Of a stretch of DNA of 64,000 nucleotides, positions 52,601 through 61,419 are shown piece by piece. Below the pieces are notes generated by a model, which saw only the letters and a program-made list of their open reading frames with translations, searched no databases and was not told the DNA's origin. Position 1 is the first letter of the stretch; each line of letters starts with the position of its first letter. Location of the stretch: NCBI RefSeq assembly GCF_001423085.1, contig NZ_LMNU01000001.1:100052-164051 (forward strand), written 5' to 3'. The translations under genes and the position numbers were made by a program. The DNA is from Methylobacterium sp. Leaf125. GTDB lineage: Bacteria; Pseudomonadota; Alphaproteobacteria; Rhizobiales; Beijerinckiaceae.

Positions 52601-54930
52601 CCGATGTGGTCGGGAGCCATGCCAGCGATGTCTTCACGTTCACCGTCGATGATGGCTTCGGCGGGCGAGTCGACGCCACACTTTCGATGGAACTCAACCG
52701 GGCGCCTGTCCTCGACCCGACGGACAGGACGATTCACGCTGACGCGAACGGGACCGGCGCCAACGAGAGTGGCGTACCGTTCAGCACGCTGGTCTCCGGC
52801 TTCGACCTCGACGGCGATGCCATGACGCTGGTGGGTGTCGGTCTTCATGGCAGTGCCGACCCCATGGTGGCGATTTCCGAGAGCCGGACCACGATCGCCG
52901 GCCACTACGGCACGTTGTCCGTCATCGCCGGAGGTCTGTTCGCCTACACCCCGGACGAGACGGCGGCCGCGACCGCAATCGGCAAGATCCACGACGTCTT
53001 CGACTACCGCGTCGATGATGGACATGGTGGCTCAACGACCGCGACCCTCGACGTGCTCGTGAACCGTTCGCCGGTGGCGAACACCGATGTCGGCCTCGTC
53101 CAGCAGTCGAGCCTTCAGGTCGACGCAGCAGCCGGCGTCCTCGCCAACGACAGCGATGCAGATGGCGACGCGTTGAAAGTTGTGGAGGTGTCCGGTGCCC
53201 AAGGAATGGGGACCGCCGGTGTCGGCATCGCTGGCGCCTTCGGCAACCTCACCCTCAACGACGACGGGTCCTACTCCTACGTCCGTACGGTGGACGTTCC
53301 GATCAACGCGGTCGTGCACGACGTCTTCTCGTACACGGTCGCGGATGGCGTCGGCAGCACGCAGACCTCCACCCTCGACCTGACGGTCGCCGGCCCGGTC
53401 GTGATCCCGGCAATCTCCGGCGTGTCCAGCGGCAGCGTCATGGAGGACAAGGCCTTCGTCGTGAACGGAGACCTGGCGATCTCGACCGGGGTCCCCTTCC
53501 TCAGCTCGGACGTCCAGACGAACTACGGGACGTTCCACCTCGATGCCGATGGACACTGGACCTACACGCTCGCCAATGCGACCGACGCGGTGCAGAGCCT
53601 CACGGCCAACGACCTGTTCACCGAGACGTTCACGGCGCGTTCGGCCGATGGTTCGGTGAGCCAGGACGTCGCCGTCCTGATCCGGGGCTACAACGACGCC
53701 CCCGTGATCACGGGCAACACCATCAGCACGGTCAGCGAGGATCGGATCAAGGTTGCGTCCGGCACACTCGCCGTCACGGACCCGGATACCAACCAGAGCG
53801 GCTTCATCGCGTCCGGCGTGCTGAGCGGGCAGTATGGCGACTTCTCCATGGCGTCGGACGGCGCCTGGAGCTACACGCTCAACAATACCAGCGAGGCCGT
53901 TCAGTCGCTCGGTGCCGCCGATGTCCAGAACGACATCTTCCGGGTGACGACGATCGACGGAACGGCGACGAACATCCGGATCGCGGTGAAGGGCGCCAAC
54001 GATGCGGCCGTCATCACGGGTTCGACGATCGGGACCGTCAAAGAGGACATGGCCCTGACGGCGACTGGCACGCTCTCGGTGGTGGACCGCGATGCCGGGC
54101 AATCCGTGTTCAAGGCCGGGACGGTTGCGGGGCTCTACGGTTCGGCGACGATCGATGAGACCGGAAACTGGACGTACACGCTCGATAACGGCAGCCAGGC
54201 CGTTCAGTCCCTGGGCGCGTCGGATGCCGTGACCGACATCCTGCAGGTCAAGAGCTTCGACGGAACCGCAGCGGCCCTGAAGATCCTGGTGCGCGGCACG
54301 AACGATGCGGCTGTGATCAGCGGGACGAGCAGCGGTCTGTTGAAGGAGGACACGGTGCTGACGGCCAGCGGCGACCTGACGATCGCCGATTCGGATGTCG
54401 GTCAAGCTGCCTTCAAGGCTGGGACGGTGGCGGGGCTCTACGGCTCGGCCACCATCGATGCGGGCGGGCACTGGGTCTACACGCTCAACAATGCCAGCGA
54501 GGCCGTCCAGTCGTTGGCGGCGGGTGAGCGCGTCTTCGACCGCCTGAGCGTCACCTCGGCCGACGGTACGCGTGGTGGGCTCATGATCTCCGTCGTCGGC
54601 GTGAACGACGCGCCGGTCGCGAAGTCCGAGGGTCTCGTCGCCGTTGCCGGCACGGCCCTCACCGGCGCGGTTCACGCGGTCGACGTGGATCACAACGCTG
54701 CGTTCAACTTCAAGCTGGCGAGCGGCCCCGAGCACGGGCAGCTCGCCTTCGGATCCGACGGCGGCTTCACCTACACGCCCACCGCCGGCTATGTCGGCGC
54801 CGACAGCTTCACCTTCCTAGCCCGCGATGCGATGGCCCAGGGGCCGATCGGGACCCTGTCGATCGACGTGACGGATCCGTCCCACGCCATCCTCAAGCAC
54901 GACCACCTGGCGGATTACATGCTCGCGTGA
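49615..54930 (+). CDS. Large secreted RTX/VCBS protein with N-terminal heparin-lyase-like domain
   Basis: A 1771-residue protein without a classical signal peptide, consistent with type I secretion. Residues 1-245 form a polysaccharide-lyase/heparin-lyase-I-like jelly roll (SPIYYTLGLGNHDYTVYNAG; LRFEVRSGDVNWYD; TVYWKEGLYRYHAPE). Residues about 638-751 hold RTX calcium repeats (GGAGNDTLDGGAGADTLSGG; GNDTLIGRGGNDRIDGGAG). From about 820 on, cadherin/VCBS-type domains repeat (YGDLMLNADGSYSYVLTSAD; VAGLYGSATIDETGNWTYTL). It probably binds or trims the exopolysaccharide or acts as a surface adhesin. No T1SS genes are in the window. A paralogue starts at 63104. Confidence 0.85.
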   Translation: MAGVVVSAEDWKTKSPIYYTLGLGNHDYTVYNAGSGYGFNQYATWAVRSVGPDSLRFEVRSGDVNWYDVGTGKERSEIGSTEHVTYGTPMHISYKFEMEPGAKITATWMVLGQIHHDFLTDEQVSPPPFAFDTYRDDRIGATIRWKDADGNIYAQEIFRDTTGIVRGQTYQYDVYANFDNGTNGRLVIVRDGVVVADYSGPLGFAPAGEGTVYWKEGLYRYHAPETVALVYSDLDITYGDNVQIPAVGTTSHVLAEAPTLHLDRNEGIGSAVTATFSGHAAAGSTVAIFDGPTFLTTATADETGRFTADLKFSSGSHLFTAATVDGSGVLSKVSSEIPLEVGTSADVVARLTYLDAMTSLGAIELTDTHTLTVTSLAQLKSLVATNSDTLSLIDGGYNFGFWSGVTGYRTFTTYDTTGTATEAFTTSVKNGDVAQVTHKIYDTTAYVTMEIVAYHITGQPYSWAYRAFTDSNKQITLEQYRDDNSLFYASYAYKDGSSETRNYDDAGIIVTDTFTAVDGTTTTTTFTGGVATAQQIAHADGSIVDVTDPTAFVSPGPGVSTPDVAPVDPAEQMRLHHGDDFYIVKADSAPIYEGIGGGNDSVYTTLHDYHLADNVENLIYTGTGDAQLSGNAVANVLSGGAGNDTLDGGAGADTLSGGLGDDLYIVDDSGDVIVEAASAGFDTVRSSVSYTLADNVEALVLVGSAPLQGTGNQLDNMIVGNSGDNVLLGLDGNDTLIGRGGNDRIDGGAGTDIAVFSGPRAEYDISYSADTDTFTIVHAGGLGDHGTDSVTNVEVFRFDDGDTLASDLVVNDAPITVDDTVTLTLPPGGHASVGATTGVLANDSDPDGDPLLVVTSIDPLTEFGTLHGAYGDLMLNADGSYSYVLTSADLPDGAHPTDVFTYSVTDGHGHVQTASLTVALNRAAASHDTTQSVLTATGESQSGSVLADWVDPDGDALSVVSLGNDPSGVGQVLHGSFGDLVLGADGRYTYTVTGVPDVVGSHASDVFTFTVDDGFGGRVDATLSMELNRAPVLDPTDRTIHADANGTGANESGVPFSTLVSGFDLDGDAMTLVGVGLHGSADPMVAISESRTTIAGHYGTLSVIAGGLFAYTPDETAAATAIGKIHDVFDYRVDDGHGGSTTATLDVLVNRSPVANTDVGLVQQSSLQVDAAAGVLANDSDADGDALKVVEVSGAQGMGTAGVGIAGAFGNLTLNDDGSYSYVRTVDVPINAVVHDVFSYTVADGVGSTQTSTLDLTVAGPVVIPAISGVSSGSVMEDKAFVVNGDLAISTGVPFLSSDVQTNYGTFHLDADGHWTYTLANATDAVQSLTANDLFTETFTARSADGSVSQDVAVLIRGYNDAPVITGNTISTVSEDRIKVASGTLAVTDPDTNQSGFIASGVLSGQYGDFSMASDGAWSYTLNNTSEAVQSLGAADVQNDIFRVTTIDGTATNIRIAVKGANDAAVITGSTIGTVKEDMALTATGTLSVVDRDAGQSVFKAGTVAGLYGSATIDETGNWTYTLDNGSQAVQSLGASDAVTDILQVKSFDGTAAALKILVRGTNDAAVISGTSSGLLKEDTVLTASGDLTIADSDVGQAAFKAGTVAGLYGSATIDAGGHWVYTLNNASEAVQSLAAGERVFDRLSVTSADGTRGGLMISVVGVNDAPVAKSEGLVAVAGTALTGAVHAVDVDHNAAFNFKLASGPEHGQLAFGSDGGFTYTPTAGYVGADSFTFLARDAMAQGPIGTLSIDVTDPSHAILKHDHLADYMLA

Positions 54931-54995
54931 ATGCCGGGCTCGGCTTTCCGATGACGTGGATTTGATCCGCGACGGACGGCCTTGCAATCGACCCT

Positions 54996-55028
54996 GCGGC
55001 CGGTTTCATCCTGGATGAGACCGGCCGC
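54996..55028. terminator. Strong hairpin after the RTX/VCBS gene
   Basis: GCGGCCGGTTTCATCC (54996-55011) pairs with GGATGAGACCGGCCGC (55013-55028) with one mismatch, forming a long stem 65 bp after the stop codon. No T run follows. The rest of 54931-55246 shows no gene. Confidence 0.6.
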
Positions 55029-55246
55029 TGGACGTTCAGACAGGGGCTGGTCCGGTCGTGGGACGCGCCTGTGCACCGACGATCTCGCGCGCAACGCTCG
55101 CAGGTTCGGCCGGAGCGGCATCGATGCGCGGCATTGGCCGAGGCTCGCACCGTCTAGGACCGCTTGATCACACCCTCCACGCCGAGGGCGATCGCGCCAG
55201 CTCAGCCAAGGTCGCGGGCGGGACGCACACCCAGCGTCGACGTCGG

Positions 55247-56359
55247 TCAGCGCGCCAGGATTCGACGGAACGCGGCAATGTATCCGGCGGCGCAGTTCGC
55301 GACCGAGAACTCCCTGCCCCGCGCTGCGAGAATCTCGGGTCTCAGCGGCGCGTCCAAGGTCTCCGCGAGAGCGGTGGCCAAGGCAGCAGGGTCCCCGACA
55401 GGGACGAGGCGGCCGAAGCGACCGTTGTCGAGGATCTCCGACGGCCCGAACTCGCAATCGGTGCTGACGACCGGCGTGCCGCACGACATCGCTTCGGCGA
55501 GCACCAGCCCGAATCCCTCGTAGCGTGACGAGAGCGCAAGGACATTGGCGGCCGCCATCGCCGGCAACGGGTCGTCGAGGAAGCCCGGCATCGACACCTG
55601 CGCCCCGATACCCAGACTGCCGGCCAGTTGCGCCAACTCACCGCGCAACGGCCCTTCCCCCAGGAGCACGAGGGCGTCGTCGGGCCTCTGGAACATTGCG
55701 AAGGCACGCAGCAGGGTCGCGTGATCCTTCTGCGGAACGAAGCGCCCGACCGAGAGGACCACGCGTTGCGCCCGCGGCCACCAGGCGGGCAGCGCTGCGG
55801 CGGATACCGATCGCTCCGCATTCACCGTCCCGTTGTAGATGACCGAGATCCGCGCCCGGGGCAGGCGCGCGAGCCGCGCCGTCTCGTCGGCGACGCCGCC
55901 CGACACGGCGATGACCCCGGCGGCGCGGGGCAGCGCCATCGCGTAGAGCCACGGCAGCGCGGTGTTCTTCAGGCCGGGTCTGCGCGCCTGATGGGAGAGG
56001 GCGTTGTGTTGGCTGACGACGATCTGGGTCGGGACACGCGCGAGGATCTTCGCCGCGATCGCGGTGACGTTCATGTGCTCCATCGCCGAGAGCAGCAGAT
56101 CGGGCGGGGCGCGGCGCAGATCGGCGACCAAGCGCGGCAGGGCCTTGAGTTGGCGCTCCGCATCGAGCGAGCGCACCGGAATACCGGGCGGGACCGCGTT
56201 CAGAAGCTCGCCCCGACGGCGATCCAGCAGGAACTCGACCGCAAAACCAGCCGCCACGAAGGCCGGGGCGAGGGTCAGGTAGAGTCGTTCGGCACCGCCG
56301 CCGCTCAGGTCCGGCAGATAGATGGCCAGCGAAGGCCGGCCCGGGGTTTGCGGCGTCAT
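55247..56359 (-). CDS. Glycosyltransferase family 4 protein
   Basis: A 370-residue GT-B enzyme. The N-terminal domain has LAIYLPDLSGGGAERLYLTL (the glycine-rich acceptor loop), and the donor domain has VVLSVGRFVPQKDHATLLRA, the EX7E motif in SSRYEGFGLVLAEAMSCGTP, and STDCEFGPSEILDNGRFG. The ATG at 56359 follows GAGGA; a longer frame to 56443 is less likely. Members with the CEFGPSEIL segment often transfer N-acetylgalactosamine or related sugars, but specificity is not certain. Confidence 0.87.
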   Translation of the reverse strand: MTPQTPGRPSLAIYLPDLSGGGAERLYLTLAPAFVAAGFAVEFLLDRRRGELLNAVPPGIPVRSLDAERQLKALPRLVADLRRAPPDLLLSAMEHMNVTAIAAKILARVPTQIVVSQHNALSHQARRPGLKNTALPWLYAMALPRAAGVIAVSGGVADETARLARLPRARISVIYNGTVNAERSVSAAALPAWWPRAQRVVLSVGRFVPQKDHATLLRAFAMFQRPDDALVLLGEGPLRGELAQLAGSLGIGAQVSMPGFLDDPLPAMAAANVLALSSRYEGFGLVLAEAMSCGTPVVSTDCEFGPSEILDNGRFGRLVPVGDPAALATALAETLDAPLRPEILAARGREFSVANCAAGYIAAFRRILAR

Positions 56360-56661
56360 GAAACGTCCTCGCCTCCTGCGACCCTGTCCGATGACCTCGC
56401 GCCCGCCCGGCGCACCCGTCGGGCTCGCACCCCGAAGGTCCACCGATCAGGCTTTGCCGCGTTGCAACAGGTTCTTGTTAAGTCGCAGAGCAGTGATGCG
56501 CCAGGGCGTCCTGTGCGGAGTTCACCGGGGGCGAGGGGCAGCCTGCGCGGATGGGTCGGCTGCAAGAGCGAACCCGCTCCGCTGGGCCTTCCGCCGAGCC
56601 CTGACGCCCCCTCTCGGGGCGGCGCTGTACCGATCCGGCATGGCCCTGACGATGGGCCGCC
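56360..56661. other. Gene-free gap
   Basis: About 300 bp between two minus-strand genes with no convincing coding frame. It must hold the promoter or linker for the GT4 gene; nothing specific is visible. Confidence 0.35.
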
Positions 56662-57240
56662 TCATTTGATCGGTTGGATCGGCCTCAGCGGATTGACGAT
56701 GAGATTGTCCCGAAACACGTTGGTCTCCGGTGCAGCCAGGCGCTGGCTGCCCAGGAGACGCTTGCTCGATTCCTCGGGCTGCCGGCTCGGCGGCAACCCT
56801 GCGGCGGCCGTCGGCATAAACACCGCGTTGAAGCTCGCGAGGGCGTCGGGCTGCTCACGCTGACGCAGCTGTTCGAGCATCTGCCGCGCGATGGTCGGCT
56901 GGCCACTGAAGACGCAGGCATTGGCCGCTTGGCCCAGCCCGCGGCCGATCGACCGCCTCTGATCCGCGGTCGCAATCTTGAGGTTGTCGAGGACCGGCGT
57001 CAGCGCGGAGCCGGGCGAAGCAGTCAGGACCAACGCCGTATGCGAGGTCAACTTGATGCCGGCATCGGGATATTGCTCCAAGACCCCCTCAGGTCTCTTC
57101 AGGAAGCTCTCCACGGTCTGATGCGTCTCGCTGGCCGACAGCTTCGAGCAATTCGCAGCGCGCGCGGTGGTGGCAGCCACGAGAGATGCGCTGCAAAGCA
57201 TCGCGGCGAGGGCGAGGCCGGCCGAGAACCCGGAAGGCAT
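56662..57240 (-). CDS. Secreted hypothetical protein
   Basis: A 192-residue exported protein with a signal peptide (MPSGFSAGLALAAMLCSASL, cleaved near TTARAA). The mature part, NCSKLSASETHQTVESFLKR then PEGVLEQYPDAGIKLTSHTA, has two cysteines and is mainly helical (SALTPVLDNLKIATADQRRS), followed by a Pro-rich C-terminus ending NPLRPIQPIK. The layout recalls periplasmic helper proteins in exopolysaccharide loci, but I recognise no family. ATG 57252 would add four residues. Confidence 0.65.
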   Translation of the reverse strand: MPSGFSAGLALAAMLCSASLVAATTARAANCSKLSASETHQTVESFLKRPEGVLEQYPDAGIKLTSHTALVLTASPGSALTPVLDNLKIATADQRRSIGRGLGQAANACVFSGQPTIARQMLEQLRQREQPDALASFNAVFMPTAAAGLPPSRQPEESSKRLLGSQRLAAPETNVFRDNLIVNPLRPIQPIK

Positions 57241-57554
57241 GGTCCACCTCATAGTCGACGGGACTGATCTCCCGCATCAGGTCGCTCTCTAACAGAGTCG
57301 AACGCCGCAGGGCTATCCCGCATGGTGGCACGCCCCTTCCATCTCCAATCCCGGAGCGGACTGCCTTCAAGGGCCCTGTCCCGGGCACCCGAACGGCTTC
57401 CTCGCTCAGGCACGGGCCGGGTCGTGAAACCCGGTGTCTCTACAGGGGCGGATCCTGCAGAGGGGGATCCTGCACGAGGCTGCCGGGACCGGAGAACGCC
57501 TCGCGGGAGATCCCCGCCGCGCGGTCCGAACCTGCCCTCGATCTCGAACCGTTT
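57241..57554. other. Gene-free gap
   Basis: About 310 bp between two minus-strand genes. No convincing coding frame, repeat or terminator was seen. Confidence 0.35.
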
Positions 57555-58007
57555 CTACACGGCCAAGACCGACGGAGGAGCGGAGTCCAGAAACTGACCG
57601 TAGGCTCCGACCTGGATGTCGCGCCGCACGATCCGGGCGGGGCTGCCGACGACGACGCAGCGCGGGGGCACGTCCTTCGTCACAACGCTGCCCGCACCGA
57701 CGACGCATTCGTCGCCGATCTGAACGCCCGGCAGGATGATGCTGCGGCCACCGATGAAGCAGCGCCGACCGATACGGGTATGACTGTACATCCGGCGGGT
57801 CCGGTCGTGGGTCAACACGGCCACATCGAACGCCACGTAGCTCTCTTCCCCGACATGCACGCCCTTGGGGTACGTCAAATCGAAGCGCGTCGTGAGCGAG
57901 AACTCGCACGTGGGGTGCAGATCCATCCCCCAGAGACGCGTGTAGTAGACCCGTTTCAGATAAACGAGCACGTGTCGCAGTTTCTTGAGCTTGTTCAGCG
58001 TGGCCAT
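57555..58007 (-). CDS. Hexapeptide-repeat acetyltransferase (left-handed beta-helix)
   Basis: A 150-residue WbbJ/CatB-type O-acetyltransferase. The hexapeptide coils are visible from FDLTYPKGVHVGEESYVAFD through VLTHDRTRRMY, where the His is the likely catalytic base, to TRIGRRCFIGGRSIILPGVQ and IGDECVVGAGSVVTKDVPPR. The C-terminal GSPARIVR cap is typical. It would acetylate a sugar of the repeat unit. It starts 9 bp after the upstream GT4 gene stops, so the two are coupled. Confidence 0.86.
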   Translation of the reverse strand: MATLNKLKKLRHVLVYLKRVYYTRLWGMDLHPTCEFSLTTRFDLTYPKGVHVGEESYVAFDVAVLTHDRTRRMYSHTRIGRRCFIGGRSIILPGVQIGDECVVGAGSVVTKDVPPRCVVVGSPARIVRRDIQVGAYGQFLDSAPPSVLAV

Positions 58008-58016
58008 GCTCGATGC

Positions 58017-59126
58017 CTAAACCAACTTAGCGGAAGATTTGCCGCGCATGGCGGGGTCGCCGGCCGGCAGCGGCGGTGTCCGGTCGTGTTGCACCGAGTC
58101 GTATAGGTCCGCGAGCGCGGGCAAGACGGCCTCCTGGCTATAGCTCGCCTGCACCCGGATACGCCCGGCCTTGCCCATCCGCGCGCGAACCGTCCCGTCG
58201 ATGGCCAGCGCGCGCAGCGCGTGGGCGAGGGCCGTCACGTCGCGAGCCGGGACCACGCGACCTTGAACGCCGTCCTCGACGAGTTCCGGCAGGCCGCCGA
58301 CATCGGTCGTCACCACGGGCAGGCCGTAGGCCATCGCTTCCAGCACGCTCATCGGAAGTCCCTCGTTGTGCGAAGGAAGGACGTAGATATCGGCCTCGTC
58401 GAGCAGTTGCGCCTTGCGCGCCGGTCCGACCCAGCCCTCGAACGAGACGAGACCAGCGAGTCCCAGGGCCTGGGCGCGCGCCGCGGCGGCCTCGACCTCG
58501 CCGTTACCACCTACGATCAGCCGGAACGGCGGCAGTTCCGCCCGCACCATCGCGAGGGCCTCGAGGAGATCGTAGATCCCCTTGCGCACGCCGACCAAGC
58601 CCAGAAACAGCAAGGTGAGCGGTTCGCCCGTGCCGCGCGCCGGACGGGCCGGCACGGTGACGTAGTTTGGCAGAACGACCGTTTTCGCCGTCGGCGCGAT
58701 GCCTGCAACGAAGTCGCGCCAACTCTGCGACAGGACCACGACCCGGCTCGCGCGTGCGAGCTGCGCCTGGATCGCCCCTTTGAGCCGCGGCGTCTGACGC
58801 TCGTAGAAGCTCTTCATCTCCGAGCCGTGAAGGTGCAGGATGACCGGTACGCCGCGGCGCCGCGCCAGTCCCGCGAAGATCGCCTTCCGCCAGAAGCTGC
58901 CTTTCATGGCCGCGTGGATGTGGACGAGCGTGACGGGCCGTGTCGCCAGGAGCCATGCGTATCGTGCGAGGCCCTTCAGGAGCAGCAGCTGGCGACCGAC
59001 AAAGGACCCTTCGGCATAGGAAGCGACCAGATGAACGTCCTGTGCCTCCAGAAAACCGTCGTCGCGATAGCCTTCGACAACCGAGCGCATCCCGCCGCGA
59101 GCGGTCGGCCAGACCATGACCTTCAT
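58017..59126 (-). CDS. Glycosyltransferase family 4 protein
   Basis: A 369-residue GT-B enzyme starting MKVMVWPTARGGMRSVVEGY, with the Gly-rich acceptor loop at the N-terminus, LVHIHAAMKGSFWRKAIFAG in the first domain, and LTLLFLGLVGVRKGIYDLLE plus the EX7E motif in SHNEGLPMSVLEAMAYGLPV in the donor domain. It is the first gene of a minus-strand pair with the hexapeptide acetyltransferase. Sugar specificity unknown. Confidence 0.88.
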   Translation of the reverse strand: MKVMVWPTARGGMRSVVEGYRDDGFLEAQDVHLVASYAEGSFVGRQLLLLKGLARYAWLLATRPVTLVHIHAAMKGSFWRKAIFAGLARRRGVPVILHLHGSEMKSFYERQTPRLKGAIQAQLARASRVVVLSQSWRDFVAGIAPTAKTVVLPNYVTVPARPARGTGEPLTLLFLGLVGVRKGIYDLLEALAMVRAELPPFRLIVGGNGEVEAAAARAQALGLAGLVSFEGWVGPARKAQLLDEADIYVLPSHNEGLPMSVLEAMAYGLPVVTTDVGGLPELVEDGVQGRVVPARDVTALAHALRALAIDGTVRARMGKAGRIRVQASYSQEAVLPALADLYDSVQHDRTPPLPAGDPAMRGKSSAKLV

Positions 59127-59210
59127 TGAATCTCCAGAGCAATTGCGGCTTGCCTGAGCGCGGCCGGTACCCTATCCGACGCGTGTTCGAATGCAAAGGG
59201 AAGCCGGGCC

Positions 59211-59846
59211 GTGACCGCACCGCCGCAAGGTCTCGCCGCGCGTGCGACCGGGACCGGTCCGGATGACGTCGCCGCTCCCCTCACGGTCGTCACGGTCGGC
59301 ACCAGCCTGACGTCCCGGGGCGGATGGCAGGAGGCCCTGGAGCGCCAGTTGTCCGTGCGCCTGGTTCGGCCGGTCTCCGTCCGGATCGTCGCCCGGGCTG
59401 GCGAGACATCCCTGTGGGGCTGCGCGAATCTGGAGGCGGTCGTCGCGCTGAAGCCGGATGTCGTGCTGGTGGAATTTGCGACCAACGACGCGGCCCTGCA
59501 ACGACGCCTGTCGCTCGGCCGCAGCCTCGCCGCCATGCGCACGATCCTGGAGCGGCTGCTCTCACTCACGCCCCGGCCCCGCGTCGTCGTGATGGCGATG
59601 AACCCGGTCTCCGGCCTGCGCGGACTCGTTCGGCCGCGGTTGAAGGCCTACACCGCGGCGCACCGTGACCTCGCACGGGCGCTGGGCGCGGAATTCCTCG
59701 ACCATCGGCCGGCCTGGCACCGCCTTGGCCGCGCCGCCCGCGCACGCGCCATTCCCGACGGACTGCACCCGATGGCAGCCGAGGCCGCGGCGATCATGGT
59801 TCCGGCCCTGGTCGAACACCTCGGCCGACCGCAGGACGCGCACTGA
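59211..59846 (+). CDS. SGNH/GDSL-like hydrolase
   Basis: A 211-residue esterase-fold protein. Block I is VVTVGTSLTSRGGW with nucleophile Ser32, the oxyanion glycine lies in IVARAGETSLWG, the Asn is in VEFATNDAAL, and the catalytic Asp-His pair is in AIPDGLHPMAAEA near residue 183. No signal peptide. It may remove acyl groups from the polysaccharide or its precursors, balancing the acyltransferases; that is inferred from location. The start is GTG at 59211, divergent from the GT4 gene. Confidence 0.8.
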   Translation: MTAPPQGLAARATGTGPDDVAAPLTVVTVGTSLTSRGGWQEALERQLSVRLVRPVSVRIVARAGETSLWGCANLEAVVALKPDVVLVEFATNDAALQRRLSLGRSLAAMRTILERLLSLTPRPRVVVMAMNPVSGLRGLVRPRLKAYTAAHRDLARALGAEFLDHRPAWHRLGRAARARAIPDGLHPMAAEAAAIMVPALVEHLGRPQDAH

Positions 59847-60168
59847 ACGAAAGGGCATCGGCCCGATCTGGGTTCGATCTCGGAACACGGTCGACCAAGT
59901 GACCAGGCGCGTGCGGAGCGCGACGACCGTGCGACGACCGTGTGACGCTCCCTGTTGGCCAGCCCAACAAAATCAGCAACACCATCCCGTATCCGAGGCG
60001 GGCGACGGGCCGATCGGTTCCGCCAGCGACCCCGGGAGAATGACGGGGCCATCATCGGCTGGGCCGACACCGCTCTCCCGCGCCGCCTAATCCTTTTCGG
60101 AAGCAGGCGCGTGCGGGCATCGCGGAGAGCGATGCCCGCACGCGCGATCAAGCGCTTCGATCGGACGA
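59847..60168. other. Gene-free gap between convergent genes
   Basis: About 320 bp between the SGNH hydrolase and the Wza-like gene, which converge. It holds short C/G inverted repeats but no clear gene. Confidence 0.35.
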
Positions 60169-61419
60169 TTACCGTATTGTCGCCGCCCCGACGCTGACAT
60201 CGTAGAACGGCGCGGTCGTGGACCGAACCATGCCGAAGAACTTGTTCACCTCGGTCGACTGGGATGTCGACACGTAGATGATGTCCTTGTTTCGCATGAA
60301 GAACGAGCTCGACAGGAACAATCCGTCGGCCTGCGCGAGATTGACCGTATAGATGGTCGGCACAAGATCGCTGGCATACCGGGTCGTGTCGACGCCCATC
60401 TCGCTCAGGGTCCGGCGCGATTCCATGCGGTAGACGAACACCGCCGTCGGATCGGCCCGTGCATCGTCGAGGCCGCCGGACTTCGCGATCGCCTCTGCCA
60501 GGGTCATGTTGTCGTTGTCGAAGGGGAACCGGCGATTGTTGATGCCGCCGACCGAGCCGGGCGGCAAGGTGGCACCCAGCGTCATGAAGATCTTGGGCTC
60601 ACGCGAGAGATAGACCGCATCCCCAGCGGCAAGCTGGATGTTCTGCGACGGGTTCTTCACGAGGTTCGTCATCAGGGCCTGCTCGGTGCGACCGCCGCGC
60701 TGAACCGTGATCAACGTTTCGTAGGCCGGGCTGCGGGGACCGCCCGCGCGTGCAATCGCGCCGAGCAGTCTCATGCCGCCCGGATCGAGCGAGAAGCGCG
60801 TCGCCAGATTGACGTCGCCCAGGATGGAGATGTCGTTGCCGTGACGCTCCACCTGCGTGACGATGACTTGAGGCTCGATCGCCCGCTTGGCGAGAAGCTG
60901 GGCGATCTCCTTGCCGACCTGATCGGCCGTCCGGCCGGCAACCCGGATGCTTCCCGCATAGGGCACACTGACCATCCCGCTCGCATCAACCTGCTGGTTC
61001 GGCACCTGCACGAAGTTGCCGCTCCGCGAGCTGGAATCGCTGGGGATGAACAATCCACCGCTCTGCGCTTCGAAGACCGTAATCGCCAGGACGTCTCCGA
61101 TCGCGATGCGCCCCTGCGATCCACCGCTGCGGTTCGCGAGGGATCGGAAAGACGGCGTGGCCCCGACGGTGGTGCGGTTGGCGACGCTCAACGACGTCGG
61201 GCTCAGGGATACGAGAGCGAAGCTGAGTGCCTCCGGCGCCGGCTCGATGGTGACATCGGCGGAGGAACGGACCGTTGACGCAATGGGGCCGTCGCGCGGC
61301 GTGATGGTGCACGCAGCGCTGCAGACGGTGAGAGATGCAGCCGCTAAGCCACGCGCAAGAAAGCCATAGCTTCGCACGGAATATATACCTCGAAAATTGA
61401 TCTTTGGCCTTCCAATCAT
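60169..61419 (-). CDS. Polysaccharide export outer-membrane protein (Wza/ExoF-like)
   Basis: A 416-residue export protein. An N-terminal signal with a probable lipidation Cys37 (LTVCSAACTITPRDG) precedes the poly-export domain (GRIAIGDVLAITVFEAQSGG; VSVPYAGSIRVAGRTADQVG) and SLBB domains (VNLATRFSLDPGGMRLLGAI; LSREPKIFMTLGATLPPGSV). It forms the outer-membrane channel that works with the Wzc-like co-polymerase. ATG 61419 places the signal correctly; a longer frame to 61485 is less likely. Confidence 0.9.
   Translation of the reverse strand: MIGRPKINFRGIYSVRSYGFLARGLAAASLTVCSAACTITPRDGPIASTVRSSADVTIEPAPEALSFALVSLSPTSLSVANRTTVGATPSFRSLANRSGGSQGRIAIGDVLAITVFEAQSGGLFIPSDSSSRSGNFVQVPNQQVDASGMVSVPYAGSIRVAGRTADQVGKEIAQLLAKRAIEPQVIVTQVERHGNDISILGDVNLATRFSLDPGGMRLLGAIARAGGPRSPAYETLITVQRGGRTEQALMTNLVKNPSQNIQLAAGDAVYLSREPKIFMTLGATLPPGSVGGINNRRFPFDNDNMTLAEAIAKSGGLDDARADPTAVFVYRMESRRTLSEMGVDTTRYASDLVPTIYTVNLAQADGLFLSSSFFMRNKDIIYVSTSQSTEVNKFFGMVRSTTAPFYDVSVGAATIR

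Noticed and set aside
53032..54735. Long open frame antisense to the VCBS repeats
   Set aside because: It is repetitive only because the sense strand is repetitive, and has no recognisable fold.
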